DNA from: Prunella strophiata
Taxonomy: Eukaryota > Chordata > Aves > Passeriformes > Prunellidae
NCBI GenBank assembly: GCA_036583965.1
Contig: JAZBQD010000014.1
Span: forward strand, 46,712,990 to 46,776,989
Length of the DNA stretch: 64,000 bases
Direction of reading: 5' to 3'
The notes beneath the pieces were generated by a model that was given only the letters and a program-made list of their open reading frames with translations, did no database searches and had not been told where the DNA came from. Positions 12,201 to 25,640 of this stretch are shown piece after piece. The position numbers were made by a program, and so were the translations under genes. How positions within the stretch are numbered: position 1 is the stretch's first letter; every line of letters starts with the position of its first letter.

Positions 12201-14496
12201 GTCTTCCTGTTTTTACTAATTTCCATCAAAACATGATGCTGTTTTTACCCATCATAACTTGTAAATGTTGATACAGACTTCAGGAGCAGCAGTATAATGC
12301 TGTCACTGTCTTGTCTTCCTGTCATCTTATCCAGGTAGAAATCTTTTCTTCTCCTCAATGTAAACCTTGTCCTCTGCTTAGCTTCTCTTTCATGATGTAG
12401 AAAAAAGGACTCCTGTGCATTTCCTGAGCAGCAGGTGAGGAACAGAACTGTGGGCTAGTACAAAAAAATCGGAGATGGGGTGTCCACTAGAAGAGGTGGG
12501 AGTAAGAGGAAGCAGGACAAGTATCTCAAAGCTGTTTCTGAAACCAGTCCTGGCTGGGCTGAGCCCCCAGAGAAGTAGAAAGTGTTGTGTTGTGCAGTAA
12601 AAGGAGAGAGGGTCCCAAACTTTTGGGCAGTCCCAGGATCACTGACCTCTGGCTGTGGTTCTCGTGGGGAGGATCTCCTGAAGATTATGATGCTGTGGTG
12701 GAAAGAAATTAAAGAGAAATAAAATTAGGCTTGATTGTCAGACATGTACTGTGGTGCATTTAAAAGCACAGAGAACCCAAATGAGGAGAAAATACAGAAG
12801 GGAAGCAGCGTTCTCTGCAATGGAACAAGTTTAAGGAGAAGCTTTCTTGTTTAATGCTGTGGCTTTTCTTTCTATAGCTAATTGGATCAATAAAAGAATA
12901 TAGCAAAGATCTCTCTACCTTTCCTTGTTATTTTAGCGGCATCTCTGTTCTTGCCCACAACTGATACAAACTTAAGTAAAGCCTATTTTTCATCCTATTC
13001 AAAAATGTCATGTTTATTTGGGGGAAAAAAAAAAAAATCAGTAAAGCATTTTGCAGCACTAAGTCTTCTCTCTGTTTTCTGGTACTTACTGTTAATTAGT
13101 TTTGAAAACTAAAGGTCTGTGGAACATATGAAGAAGTTAAGAGCTCTTATTTTGTCTGTTTTGTCTACTTTCTTTTTTTTTGTAAGCCTGCACATATTCT
13201 CCAAGAGCTCTGTTAGAAGGTCTGTAAGGAAGGACTGCTAGCTGGACATGTAATTTCTGGATTTAGAGCTCTTTAGAGAACTGCGACCCTTTTGCTGATG
13301 TTTACTCTAGTTTCTTCATCAGCAGATTCCGATGAAGTCCCTCTCTGGTGGGCAGTCTGTAGGGTTACCTGTTACAGTGGTAAGCTCTTTCACATTTTCT
13401 CTGCTGGCTGCTAAAATGGGATTTCTAAGGTGTTGTCCCACTTACAGGTCATAGGTTGCAGGTATCCATTTAACACAGCTGTCCAGTGTTACTGTTACAA
13501 AACTTTCGGTCTGTTAAAAATTGTGTGGTAGAGAGGTGCAGAGAATGACATGAATACTAAATACAGATCTAAGAACTCATGGTATTGCTTCTTTTCAATT
13601 AATGACTGCATCATACACCGTGTCTAATTCAAGTGAAGTGGTTGCAGAACTTCTGGAAAGCTTTAATGGAGTGCTTCAGATCTTGTTTATCAGATCCTGG
13701 TTAAAAAGCATATCATTTGAACATAAATGGTGGCATGTTATCGTTTTCTCCTGGAAGATTTACTGGAGTGCTCAGGAGAGCTGACAGAAATGGCGGGTGG
13801 CAAAAGAGACATGCTTAGTTGCCTACCGTGATGGTCTTGTCATACCATGATATATCAGTCTGAAAATCCTTCAGTGTCTCACACATACGGTAGGAAGGAA
13901 GCTTTAACATGTCAAATTAAGAAAAAAAATTAGCCTATAATAACAGTGTTGCAGATGATTTGCAGGGAGTTTTTTTAATCACGGATATTTCATATCCTCC
14001 TTTACACCTAATTCGTCTTGCTTTCTAGGAATGCGTAATTAATATTGTAGTTATGCTAATTTGAAACAATGATGATTGCAGCTCACTGAAATTATGTGTT
14101 CTACTTAATTGAACTTGACCAACATTACTTAGAGATGACTCAATGCTGCATATGGTACATTCTATCAATATAACCTTTTATTTTAAACAGTTTGAGACAC
14201 AGTCTGATTATTTTGTATAATCAGTTTCTGTTTCTGTATATCTATGGCACTGAATTTTAGCATGATGTTAAGTTTTGCTTCATCCACGGTTCTAGGAGAG
14301 CATAAATTAAACTTTGTTATCAATCTGCTTTGGTAGGTACTGGTTTCTGATATAGAAAAATACTACAAAAAAACAGGTGGATTGCTTGTTTCAAAGCTTT
14401 TTATGACTTTCAGCATGTAAACTTTATCCACAGTATCCACAAATGTCATCTATCTGTGCATACTGCTAGACTTCAGATGGTGTAAAAGCAGTTTAT
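12201..14496. other. Unannotated stretch
   Basis: No gene recognised. The part from about 12395 to 12840 is purine-biased on the plus strand. A 13-A run lies at 13025-13037. A weak splice-bounded segment at 13326-13379 is listed separately. Otherwise unique AT-rich sequence. Confidence 0.5.
13326..13379 (+). other. Weak candidate exon (54 nt), unrecognised
   Basis: A pyrimidine-rich acceptor with CAG at 13323-13325 precedes a 54-nt segment open in frame 0 and followed by GTAAGC at 13380. The 18 encoded residues match nothing I recognise. At this length, an open frame between splice-like motifs is expected often by chance. Confidence 0.12.
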
Positions 14497-14880
14497 ACAT
14501 GGATGCTGGCAGCAGCCACTCCAGCAGGTGCAATTTTCTGCTGGGAAGTGCATCCCTGGGCCCAGGACAGGTCAGTGAAATGTCTGGCAGCCAGGGTTCC
14601 TGTCTTCTCAGGTGGCAGTCCCAGGCACTGCAGCAGGAGCAGGCACTGGGGAGCTGGCACATTGCGAGGCTTCGGGAGGAGCAGGCAGCGTGGCACTGGT
14701 TGTGGTCCCCTCTGCTGAAGGGATGCTGCCTTCCTGCATCTCTGTCCTCTCTGCTTGTGCAGGCAGAGCTCTGGGCAGCCAGGGAGGAGGCAGGGAAGGG
14801 GAGTTGTGCTTTCCTGGGTAAAATGGTATGTAGCTGTTCCTCAGGGACTTCTGCACCTCTTTGGCCTGAAGGAGGACTGA
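14497..14880. other. GC-rich block with an open frame of unknown meaning
   Basis: This block is clearly more GC-rich than its surroundings. A plus-strand frame runs from ATG at 14499 to 14987 (162 residues), with other overlapping frames open on both strands, as expected where GC richness lowers stop frequency. The product is Leu-, Gln-, Ser- and Trp-rich in the middle and shows no domain, signal peptide or motif I recognise; the C-terminal end runs into AT-rich sequence. No splice or promoter context supports a gene. It could be a fragment of an LTR retrotransposon or a GC-rich conserved non-coding block. Confidence 0.4.
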
Positions 14881-15897
14881 AACAAAGAGAGACGATCTCT
14901 AAGCTGAATGCAGAATCATTTTATTGTGCAGGCTACAATGTTAAAAAATGTTTTAAATCTGTTTTAAAAGCTAGGCTTATTATTTGAGGAAAAAAATACT
15001 GTGTTTAGGCTGTATAGGAATACCATCTTGCATTTAGAAATGCATAATAATGACTTTGATCATCCAGTAAAGCTTTTGGTTACTGTGTATGAAATAAAAT
15101 GACATTTTCTTATCATTTGATTTGAATAAAACTTTATCGAAGTGTCTCTACCAAAATTATGAAGTTGTATAGTGGTGAAGGTAAGTATTTTAAAGCATTT
15201 ACATTTCAATATGCTGCATGTACATTTTGATCATAAAATGCAAAAAATTTTCTTAGTCTCAAAAATTTTCCTAGTAACAAGCATATAGAACTTATATGCT
15301 GACAGAATATACATTGACATATTAACAACAAAAAAAATCAGTAAGTAATTCCACTTATTTTCATTTGGAGGAATCTTATTTTCTTCAACCTCTAGTCATT
15401 TAAAGAAGCATGTATTTTATTTAAGAGAAGGTTTTACAAGATAAGCTAACAATGTTGCAGATTAAAAATGTAGAAGTGTTTTCTTCTTATTGTAACATAT
15501 GATGTGTTTTGAGTGTGGGCATGGAGATGGGAACCTTGGACTTTCAGTTACCTTAATTCTTAAAACCAAGACAATAACATACTGCTCAAAAAAGTTCCCA
15601 AAGTCATAAGAATCTTCAAATACCAGTCTCTGGTATCCATGAGAGTAACTTGCAAAATCAGGCCTCTTGTAATGAATTATTTATGTCTCTCATTTAGCAA
15701 GTGTCTTTACTATTAAAGTTGACTTGAGAGACTTACCTTTAACTAGCCCTATTTCCTCCCATAATAAAATGAACAGAAATGATGCAGCATTAATCTTTCT
15801 TGAATTGGATGCAGATTGACATTGTTAAGAATATGCTGCTCTGCAGTTTTCAGTTTGGATTGTTTAAAATAACATAGTGTCCTAAAACTTGAGTTGT

Positions 15898-15898
<1 letters not shown>
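14881..15898. other. Unannotated AT-rich stretch
   Basis: No gene or transposon. A near-repeat CAAAAATTTTC(T/C)TAGT occurs twice about 19 bp apart near 15242-15275. A consensus-like donor AAG|GTAAGTA near 15178 has no matching acceptor that yields a credible exon. Confidence 0.5.

Positions 15899-15933
<35 letters not shown>
15899..15933. repeat. Homopolymer, 35 T
   Basis: An uninterrupted run of 35 T. The flanks are ordinary AT-rich DNA with no recognisable retroposon body, so it may be a mononucleotide microsatellite. The length is likely variable and hard to sequence accurately. Confidence 0.95.
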
Positions 15934-15934
<1 letters not shown>

Positions 15935-18819
15935 TGAGGGGAAATTTTGGATTTTTTTTATCTCTAGCTTTTAATTCAGTAATTTACTTAAATTTTATAC
16001 TGTTTTAATTTTAAACATGAAAGACTTTATGATTTCATGTGACAGCTTCCTGCTAGGCCTCATCATCAAAGACCAGTTAAGTAATTGAATTTTAAAAAGA
16101 AAAGCAATAGAGAGAAATGTTTGTTTGAAAAAAGGAAGTGTGGGGACAAATAAAATGGTATAATGTAATAAACTGTGAAGTTAAAGCCATGTCATTGTAG
16201 GAGTTGATGTTCAGTTAATGTCTGAAAAGAAAATTCTGAATTAAATATGTTGCTACTGTGAAGCGATGAGACAAATTCTCTGTTGAGGCATTTCACAGAC
16301 TCACGGGATCATTTAGGTTGTCAAAAGGGTATTTCACCGTGTCCTTTACTTGCATTTATGTGGCAAACATATTTATATATTATCTCATTATTTGAGAAAC
16401 ATCTTTCAAATTTGTATGTATATCTCCTTTATAAAAGCTTCTCCTTCACTTATCACTGTGTCAGTTTGTATTGATCTGGTCGATACAGAAATCTCTTCAG
16501 GAAGAGTTTGCATTATTGAGGTGAAAAACCTCCTAATGATACAACAGTGAGTTTTTTCAGCCTTTTTGCCCTGTGGTAAGAAAAGGTCTTCCTATTTACC
16601 TCCCCAGTATAGTTTTTTTTTTTTTTTTTTACCCATGAATGTGTGTAAGGTAATCACAGCTTGTACAGTGTTGTCTGATTGTTGATCCTGTCAGGTTCAC
16701 CTGTCTTACTCCTGCATTAGGGACCAGAGTGACTTCAAGAACCTGCTTAAGTGATCACAAACTATTTAAGGCTCCCCTTAATAAAAAAGTGGAAACATAA
16801 TAAAGCCTGATGCATGGACATTTTGCATGAGAGTGGCCACTTTGGGGTCACTTTAGAGCCAGACGTTCTGCTCCAGCCTACTCTCCTTCTGCCACCAGGA
16901 GGACTTGGAAAGCAACAGCAGGCCTCCAGGGAGAGGACTTGCTCTGTATCCCTCTTAGCTCCTCATGCTTGGAAGCAGTTGCTGTATTCAGGAGAGTGGA
17001 AGTAAGCCTGTTCAATTGCATCACTGGAGTTCTGTCTCGTCATTGAGCCTGTTGATGTCACCTGTTTCACCTTTCCATGTTGGAAGGCTGTACTCTAATG
17101 GGGTCAGAGGCTGACAGAACATCCTTACTAGTCTGTAAATGTCATATAATCTTCTGGGCAATCTGCATTGTCCATTACTGTGATGATGGATTTATCCTTG
17201 ACTCCAGACATCTGTCAGTGTCCTCCTATAAGGTATTTCCTCTTTCTTCAGTTCTTGGATAAGTGAAGATTTCATCCCAGGTAACTTAGAGCCAGTTGAA
17301 GGACACCCCAGTAGTGTGCATTATACAGATGCTGTTTCTTGCCAGAAGCAAGGGTGTTTTGGCACTCTATTCCTGCTGAAATTCACTGTGGATTTAGACA
17401 GAATTTGTATGGCTATTCAGTATGTGGTCTGTAACTTTTTAGTATTGTAGGTGCATACTGTCATATAGTTATAAATCTGACCTCTCATTAATAATTTATT
17501 TTCTTCTCAGATGGCAACTGTGTTCATTTCAGGGTTCTTCCATATGTTCTGCCTGTCACCCTTGAAGTTTTCATCATGATGGTGGTAGTCATTGCTGTTA
17601 ACTTGTGTCCCTGTGTGCCTTTTTTCATTTACTTTTACAATTGTTTCGTTGATAACGGGTGCCACAAAGGTGCAAAACCTGAATCTCTCCAAATGTCTCA
17701 GTCTCTTTCCAAGCATCTGGGTCCCAAGGTGAACACTTGAAACAAAAATTATATTACTGCAAATCCTTGGGCTCACTGGAGAAACTATTAACTCTCAATT
17801 TGTGAGAGCTCTTTTGTCTGTGAACAGATTCTAGTCTGTGCTTTCTTTTCTGACAATACACTTCCCAGCTAACCTCTGTGATGCCTTGTGCCACAGATCA
17901 CCTAACACTAAGTATGTCTCCCCTCTGTGAGCTCTCCCAGTCTGTATCCTTTCAGCTGTCTGGCTATTGTTTCTCATACTACAGAATACTTTTGCTGTGG
18001 TGGCAGTGTGAGGCCACAGGACAATACTCCTCCAGTTCCTTGCCCAGTCAGACAGTGACACCTGACAGATAAATCTTTCTGACTTTTGCTACTTTCCCAA
18101 AATACTCCACTGTCACTGTGTGGGTGCTGAAGACTTCTAAGAGCTTTGTGAGTGTTTTCTGACTACAAGTGAGAACATTACTCCAGTTAGACCAGTCCCT
18201 ATAAATTCCAGAGAGGGATGTTTGACATTTAATGTGTTTGTTTGTTAACCAGTCGCAGTGTCCTCTCCCTCAGCTCTGTAAAAGCCCATTTATCTTGCAT
18301 GTCTGCTCATGCTCACCAAAGGAGTAAGCCTCCATTTTCTGCCCTTTTCCAGGTTCATCAAAAGCTTGTTAAGATATTTGTCTAGTGACTGGTTTGACTT
18401 AAACCTTGCAATGCACAGCTACATGGGACTGCCTTGTAACCTCCTAACTGCCCATGTGTGGCTGCACCTTTCCATGAAGGTGCAAAACGTCTGGGATGAG
18501 TGAAGGTCTGTATTTTCCATACACATTTTTTAACTCTGGGTACATGTACAGTTGTGGCCACATTTTATCTTAATCTCTGCTTTTCCTCCTAAACTTTGGA
18601 CCTGCAAGTTTCCTCATTTAGACATTCGACACCAGGGCAGCACAAGTGAGTACCATGTTTTTCACAGATTCAGCTCTTGAACCTGTATCTTGACCCTTTT
18701 GGTTTATTAGATTGCTGGAAGGATTAAAGGTTTGTCCATGTTTGGTGGCCTCTTAGTGCATAGAGACTGATCAAGATTTACAATGAGTGGCCAAAGCAGG
18801 ATCTTTTAAATTGATGAAC
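15934..18819. other. Unannotated stretch
   Basis: It contains an 18-T run at 16613-16630. The minus-strand frames around 17507-17776 and 17831-18061 and the plus-strand frame at 17878-18072 show no recognisable domain. No gene or repeat is supported. Confidence 0.5.
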
Positions 18820-19322
18820 CTTGAGTCCAGTGTGCAGTTTTGGGAGCCACAGTATAAAATAGATACAAAGCAATTAGAGAGTGTCCAAAGGAGGACCAGG
18901 ATGATTGTGAAAGGGTCTAGAAGGAAAAGCCTTACAAAGAGCAGATGAGTTCACTTGGTTTGTTCAGCCTGGAGGAGACTCATTGCAGTCTACAACTTAC
19001 AAGAGGAAGAGGAGGGTCAGACACTGATCTCTTCTCTGTGGTGTCCAGTAACAGGATCAGAGGGAATGGCCTGAAGCTGTGTCTGGAAGGTTTAGGTTGG
19101 ATGTCAGGAAAAGCTTCTTCACCCAGAGGGTGGTTGGGACACTGGAACAGGCTCCCCAGTGAAGTGGTCACAGCACCAGCCTGACAGGATTCAAGAAGCA
19201 CTTGGACAATACTCTCAGGCACATGGTGTGATTCTTGCAGCTGCCTTGTGCAGGGCCAGGAGTTGGACTGGGATGATCCTAATGGGTCCCTTCCAACTCA
19301 AGATATTCTGCTACTCTGTATT
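18820..19322 (+). mobile_element. CR1 LINE 3' end, best preserved in window
   Basis: This is a 5'-truncated CR1 covering about the last 500 bp. In order it shows 'ttgagtccagtgtgcag', 'ggaccaggatgattgtgaaag', 'tttgttcagcctggagga', 'tctcttctctgtggtgtccag', 'gaatggcctgaagctgtgtctgg', 'ggttggatgtcaggaaaagcttcttcacccagagggtggttgg', 'tggaacaggctccccag' and a final 'gttggactgggatgatcctaatgggtcccttccaactcaagatattctg'. These are the diagnostic CR1 3' blocks with moderate divergence. Frames through it are only remnants of the ORF2 end and UTR. No target-site duplication is evident, which is usual for CR1. Subfamily is not assigned. Confidence 0.95.
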
Positions 19323-22300
19323 CACATCTTCATCAGGCATTTTGAGGTGTCTGAGACACCAAAGGCAGAACTCCAATTTACTTGGAGACCTCTGAGGTCA
19401 TCCACTAGGGAATTAGTAGCAGGAGCTTAATGGCTTGGAGACATCCACTATGTGAGTGTACATGTGGACTGTCATTCAACTGAAACATGTATAGCTTATA
19501 TATTTTATTTTTACTATAATAATTATTGTATTCTGCATCTGGTTTGCCTGACATTCCCATGTACTTCTGGGTTTTTTGAAGTTGTGAATTTCTGTGTGGT
19601 TCAGAGGGATTTAAATTACCACTTGGAAAGCCCTTCTTGGCATTCTCACTCACTCCATGGAAGAAGATTCCACTGGCCCTGCAAAGGAGAAAATTTCTCT
19701 CCTCTCAAGTAATAAAGCATTTCTCAGAGTGTGAAAATACCTGTGGAGTGCACATCATGAAAAATTCCAGTGGCTAATAGGTAACCTTTAGCATGCTCAA
19801 ATTATTTTGAAAACTTCTAAAGGCTAGAAGCAGCATAAGCTTTACTTGTAGAACATGGCACTGCAGCTCAGGATGGCACTCAGCTCATGTACTGCAGCAG
19901 GGTACAGTATGTACCAGCACAGTTTCATCCCTGGGTGTCCTTTGATAATTAACAGAGTGCTGTCATTTCTTGTGGAATCTCTCTGTGTGTCAGCAGCAGG
20001 CACTAAAGAGAAGAAAAAAAATGTACATAGCCCCTGATGAATACTGCTCTCCCCTGTGAAAACAGGATGGCAGCAGTAAAGAGGGCAGAGGCAGAATCTC
20101 AGTGCTCCCCTTTTCATCCCTCTCCCCTTTCTATATAGGACTGTGCATTTGCATTGAGCCCAAAGAAAATGGCTAATATTCTTCTTTCTTGGTAACTGAA
20201 ACTAACACCAACAGGCTATTTCAGCCAGTTAACAGAATGCCAATATCTAACATGAATGGAGAAAGCAGATTTCTGGAGTCCTCCAACAGGAAATAAAGAT
20301 TCTGTCTCTTAAGATACATAATTAGTACCAGCTATCTCTGGACCTCATGATTTCTTATTCTCAAAGTTTGTCCTCTTCTGCCTTCTGTTCAGCTGCTGAG
20401 TTTGATCTGCTATTGAGAGATGGTATTTGCTGCCTCTTGTGCGGTTTTCTTCATTGCCACTCAATTTCAGCTGAATTGTTTCTTGTGTCAGCATAGGACC
20501 ATTGCCAGATTTGCTCTGAATGTCCTCAAAGAACAAGACACCCATGATTTTAGATGTCATTTATTCTTCTTGAGGGTTTGGTCCTTAAGGTTAGGTACAG
20601 CCTTGATACTGATGTTATAATGGCAAATTGGTCATCTGACAGTCATCTTCTGTTTGAAATTTAATGCTGATTTTTTTTTTTCTTGTATATTATGCATTCT
20701 CTTTGCTCAGTTGTAAACTATATGCAGTTTTATATGAGAGACTGACATAAGAAGATGAATAAATAGATGAAATGTTCTTGTTGAACATTGAAATATGGGA
20801 ACTTTAAATAGGCAGACATAGACATGATGGTTCCACTTAGTAGCCTGATCACATAGCATATAGTTAAAGTATTATGTGCTTAATGCACTATGTAGTTACT
20901 CTATTTCATTAAACATTTTGTGTGTTTTTCTATCCAGTGGAGAAGGTCTGAGCCTAGGTTTTTAAAATGCCTATTAAATTATCTTAAGCAAAACTAGTTA
21001 ACAATTCACAGTAACCTAAATGTAACTTGCTAGATACTGTAAAGTCATTGGTGGCTACAAGACCTATTTTAGGTAATATAAAACCTGCATTACAAAGGCA
21101 AGGAATCTATTAACTGCTGTTTTGGTACCTGTGTATGATATTTTCAGGTGTAGCTGTCCTTGTCTAAGTAATTTGTTCCCTGTAAGAGGCTGTTTCTGTC
21201 CTGTTGTCCCCAATCATTCCTGGTATTGCCTCCATACACTACTTTCTCTTAGTAGTTATGATAAGTGTGTCCATTTCACTCTCATCGAGCTTGCCCTCAA
21301 CTTTGAATATGATTAATATTAAAATAGGTTTGTTCAGAGGGACTTAACACCATGCTTTTGGTGGAAACACAATGTGGTGACAAAAAAGAAAACAATTCTA
21401 ATTTAAACAGAGCAGCCAAGCACTTCTCCAGTTTTTTCATCCCTCATACCTAAATTTCTGAAGTAGTATTTTAGGTGGGAATTCCATGTTCATATCAGGT
21501 TGTTTTGCAGGTGTTGCCTTCCGATCCAGGGCCCTGGGGCTTCATGAATGTGAAAAGCTCTGGGAAATGTGGGAGATAATTCAGATTATTGAAGGTAATT
21601 TTACCCCCTTAAAGAGTTGCAGCTGTTCAGATTTCTAAGATTTAGACACAGGTGTGCCCTTAATAGGACACAGGTACCTCCAATGAATTTGAGTAATATA
21701 AGAGGAGGGACCAGGAAGGCAGAAGACAGAATTCAGTTAGCAGTACTGCAGTGAAGAGGGAGGATGCAGTCAGCACTGCTAAGAACAGAACTTGTAAAAA
21801 GGTATGGACTTTTTACAGCAAGGTAGTATTTCAGAACTTTCTCTTATAACTAGTGACTTTATCTGTGTCGTTAATGACAGGGAAATGCCATCAGAGTTCT
21901 TGCTTTCTTTTATCCTGTGCCTCTGTTGGTACTGGCAATGAAATGGATGCCTATGGAGAAGGGAGGTGGTGAGAGGGGTGAGACAGGACTCTGACAAGAA
22001 GTGCTTACCTTTTCCACCTCTCCTGTGCTTTTATGTTAGCACCTTCCTTCTGTGCAGACATCTTCAACATTCATTCATTTATTTGGAATTTCTAGTTGTT
22101 ACAGTATTTTCAAGACTGAAAAATTTGTGTAACATTCCTAAAATTCAGTACAGAATACAAGTCAAACCCTGTAAAGCTTCTTAACTATTCAGCCATGATT
22201 TCTGGTTTGATGCCAGCTCTGTAGTCATCCTATACTGTCAACTCAGATCTTGGATGCATTAGTACTGAGGATGGCCCTTCCAGCTTGGTGTGGACTTGCA

Positions 22301-25300
22301 CAACCTTTGCCTTATTTCCACCTTGTGCTTGGCGTCCCTCCTTATGCCTTGTAACAAAGTTAGGTTCTCTTTTCTATGAAGAATCACCACTGTCATCTCT
22401 GTCTCAGGTCCCAGTTATTTAAGGAATGTTACAAGTGTCAGCTTTCAGAATCAGAACAGAACACTAAAATTGATTCAGTAATTTGAAATAGTATTATCAT
22501 ACTCTTTTAGGAACTCATGTAAAATTCAGAGGCATCAGAATGTACGAAGTGTTCATTATTTTTGATATTTTTAAAAACTTTGTTCATAGGTTGAAGACTT
22601 CAGATATATATTTTTGAACCTTATTCCGTCTCTGATATGAAATACACATACTTCTTCTTCAAGGCATAAAGTTCTGTTACAGTTGCATGGAGTGTATGAA
22701 AGCTGGTATAAAAATATTTGTATTAACATTTTGAGAACTGGCAATGCCACAATGAATTCCAGTAGCACAAATGTCTAAACTGAAAAGTTGTAAGCTAGTT
22801 AAAAGAAATCATTCTTACAGGAGAATTGGTGTATTTTTAGATCTTATTGGCTTATAATAAAATTCCTTGTATCCATGTAAAGCTTCTTGACACACCTGTG
22901 AAATATTTTACAGTAGAAGCTCTGAATGCTGATTACTGTGCACAGCAAAAAGGAGAAATTTTAAAATTTTGAGAGAGTACTCCCTTTGCATTAAATATCA
23001 TACCTTACTTTTTCCCAGATGTTCTTGTGCTCTTGTCTCCTGCAGCTACCTATGAACTCCAAGATGCCTTAATGCCATCTCAGTTTTCTATTTTTGTTGT
23101 AAATCTCTTTGTTCAATAGGAACCTGTAGTGTTCCTTCTTTCTGTTAAACATAATAATAAAGAATATGAACAGAAGGAATGGAAGCGGGAGAGCTGTGAC
23201 TTGTACCATGTGAAAGCTGCCCTTCTTTCTGCAGGAGATACAAAAGGCTGGGGCAACATTTGAAGGACTGGAACTAGGAAAGAAGTAGGAAGAATCACCA
23301 GAAGGAGGATCTCAGAGATACTTCTGTAAATTTAAATTAATGAAATGAAAAATTTCAGAAGAGAAACCAGAGATTGAGACCAATTTTCAGTGAACCCTGT
23401 GATACTGTCTCACTTCAGTGTAATCTCTGTGCATCAACTCCAGTATGCCTTAGATTTCTCTAAAGCTTTTCAGCTTGCTAAGTTGATAAATATGCTACAG
23501 TTTTTGTAGTTGTATTTGTGCTGTTAGTTTCCTTTTGATTCATGCTGCTCTGAAGCAGTAGCCCAGTGAACATGGAAGGGAGCAGGCTGGGGAGGATGGA
23601 GGTCATGAAGGACTGGGCTTGGAAGTAAACTTCAGCTGCAAGTAGGATTGCACCTGGAGTCACCCACAGAGCTGATGCACTGAGTACTGCTGTGGAACCA
23701 TCTTCAAGGTAGTTCTTGCAGTTCAGGATTTCAGAGGGGAAACAAGATGGTCGTGTGATAAGGGAGATCCTTCAGTATTGTAGTAAAATAAAGGAATAAA
23801 CTTGGACTCTTTCCTCTGGACAAAATTTCTATCAAATTGTCATGTAAGGCATTTGTGTGAATCGCTACTGTCATCATAGTGAAGTTTAAATTTCCATAAT
23901 GCCTTAATTTGCATGAAAATGTACTTATGCTCAGTATCTTACACTTTTCTAGATGTTATATCCACATCTTCTGGGTACCATAGATAGTGCCTTTAATAGT
24001 GAACTCACTCAGCTGTCAAGGGGAGAACACAGATGCTTCTCTAGAAGAACTATGGATGTTTTCTGTGGGTGAAAAACTGGCCTGTGCTTTGCTGTGAGTA
24101 GGGAGAGTCAAAATGGACTGAGTAACAGTTGGGTTTGCAGCCAAGAAACATACATGAGCAGCTGGGTATGTGTCTGGATCTGGACCTGCAGCCTCCTGCA
24201 GATTCTTTGGCAAGTATACCGTATGTGGTGTCCATTGGAGGGTCTTGGCACTTGGCCTCAGAGGCTTTAGCTTGATAATAAATCATTCTCAAAAGCCACT
24301 TTTCTTTAGAGAAAAGTTGTTATATTCAAGGATTGTGTTGGAAGGTCTGGATGAAAAGTACTGTGTTCTTAAAACCTTCTAAAGCTTAGTTTCAAGCATT
24401 GAAAGCTTGAACAGCTGTTTTTCAAATTGTTGACAAAATCCTTAGTCATCATTAATTTGGAGCGATATAGTAGCCTGGAAACCTCTGAATGTCACCAATG
24501 AAACCAGGTTCTACTACTTCCTTAAGTTTTTCCTCCCCAAATGTTCTCCCCTGATGTCTTTGACTTCCATGACTAAAGGATGACCTTTAGTTAATGTCTA
24601 CCTGTGAGTCCTGATTGCAGTTTATCAGCAGGACCAAATGATGCTTAGTTCTCCAAATACCTGCCAAAATGCCATCTTTCTGCTTAAGCTCTTTGTCTTT
24701 TACTTTCAGGAAGTGCAAGACCTTTCTTCCAAAAACTCATTAAAATTATTTGAGAGTTCTCTGTGTTCTGTGGTTTGGTTTGCAGTAGCCTTTGCTCACA
24801 CTACTGACTAAGTAGTTTTATGTCTCCACTTGTGTTTTTTGCAAGTTTGCTTAATACAGACAGAAAGTGAGCATAAGAGCAGAGGACATGCAATTATAAG
24901 TAAATCTGCTTGGCAAATCCAGGAACAGTCATATGGGACACATGATGGCTCAGTAAAATGCCCTTTTTTTCCTTTATATTGTTCTCTGTTTCCTTCCCCA
25001 CCTCTTTTAAGTACAAACAAATAACTTACAAACCCAGCTCTTATTTCCATTGTGTAAACTGGAAGGAAGTGCTATATAAATTTAGATACTCTTTACTGTG
25101 AGACAGATTGAGTAGCAATTTGACTGCAACCCTCAAATTGTCTTAGCTAGGGATTATGGTGAGGATGGGAAAAAGTGTGACTCTGGGTTTGTTTGGCCAG
25201 GAGTTCAGTAGATGTTGGAGCTATGGATAGCCAATGGCATATACACATAGTAGACCCAAGTATTTTCTGACAAGCAAGTGTGAGCTAGGGTCTTCAGAAG

Positions 25301-25601
25301 AAAAAAAATTCTTGTGCTTGAGAAAGTAAAGAGGTAATGTATGAATGAACTAGAAGTTGGTTCATTGTTAGTACTGGAGACAGTCAGTCTTGGAGGGGAG
25401 TTGTAGTTTCACAGAGAGCTGATTTCTTATGATATGCTGTTGCCAGTTTTAAAGAGAAGGGGTTTTTCCTGGTCCCCTGCCTTCAGCCTGCCACCCCCTT
25501 CCCTCTTCTCACATCTGTGGGCTCATGTATGTGGGCTTGTGGCCTTTCTTGGTCTTCATCTGGAGCTCAGCAGACTCTTCTTTGCTTCAAGTTAACTCAG
25601 C
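19323..25601. other. Long unannotated AT-rich stretch
   Basis: More than 6 kb with no recognisable gene or transposon. All frames are short, mostly under 95 codons, and unrelated to any domain I know. The only segment listed from it is the splice-bounded candidate at 21511-21594. Confidence 0.5.
21511..21594 (+). other. Weak candidate exon (84 nt), unrecognised
   Basis: The acceptor 'ggttgttttgcag' ends at 21510, and the 84-nt segment is followed by GAAG|GTAATT at 21595. One frame is open across the segment (about 27 full codons, phase 1 at both ends). It would encode a Glu- and Trp-rich C-terminal half (…EKLWEMWEIIQIIE). The open frame extends upstream to an ATG at 21486 and stops at 21636, so it could also be a random 50-codon frame. 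I do not recognise the peptide. Openness over 84 nt is not significant by itself; the splice sites and symmetric phase are the only support. Confidence 0.22.
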
Positions 25602-25640
25602 AACACACAAAAAAAACCAAAAAAAAAAAAAAAACCAAAC
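25602..25640. repeat. A/C-only low-complexity tract
   Basis: A-rich sequence interrupted only by C residues (CACACA then A runs separated by CC). It is the same type of sequence as the T/G tract at 26.2 kb but on the opposite strand. Confidence 0.85.

Noticed and set aside
12600..12670. Possible hAT-type DNA transposon end ('gtcccaaacttttgggcag')
   Set aside because: The resemblance is limited to about 20 bases, and I could not find a matching inverted end or target-site duplication.
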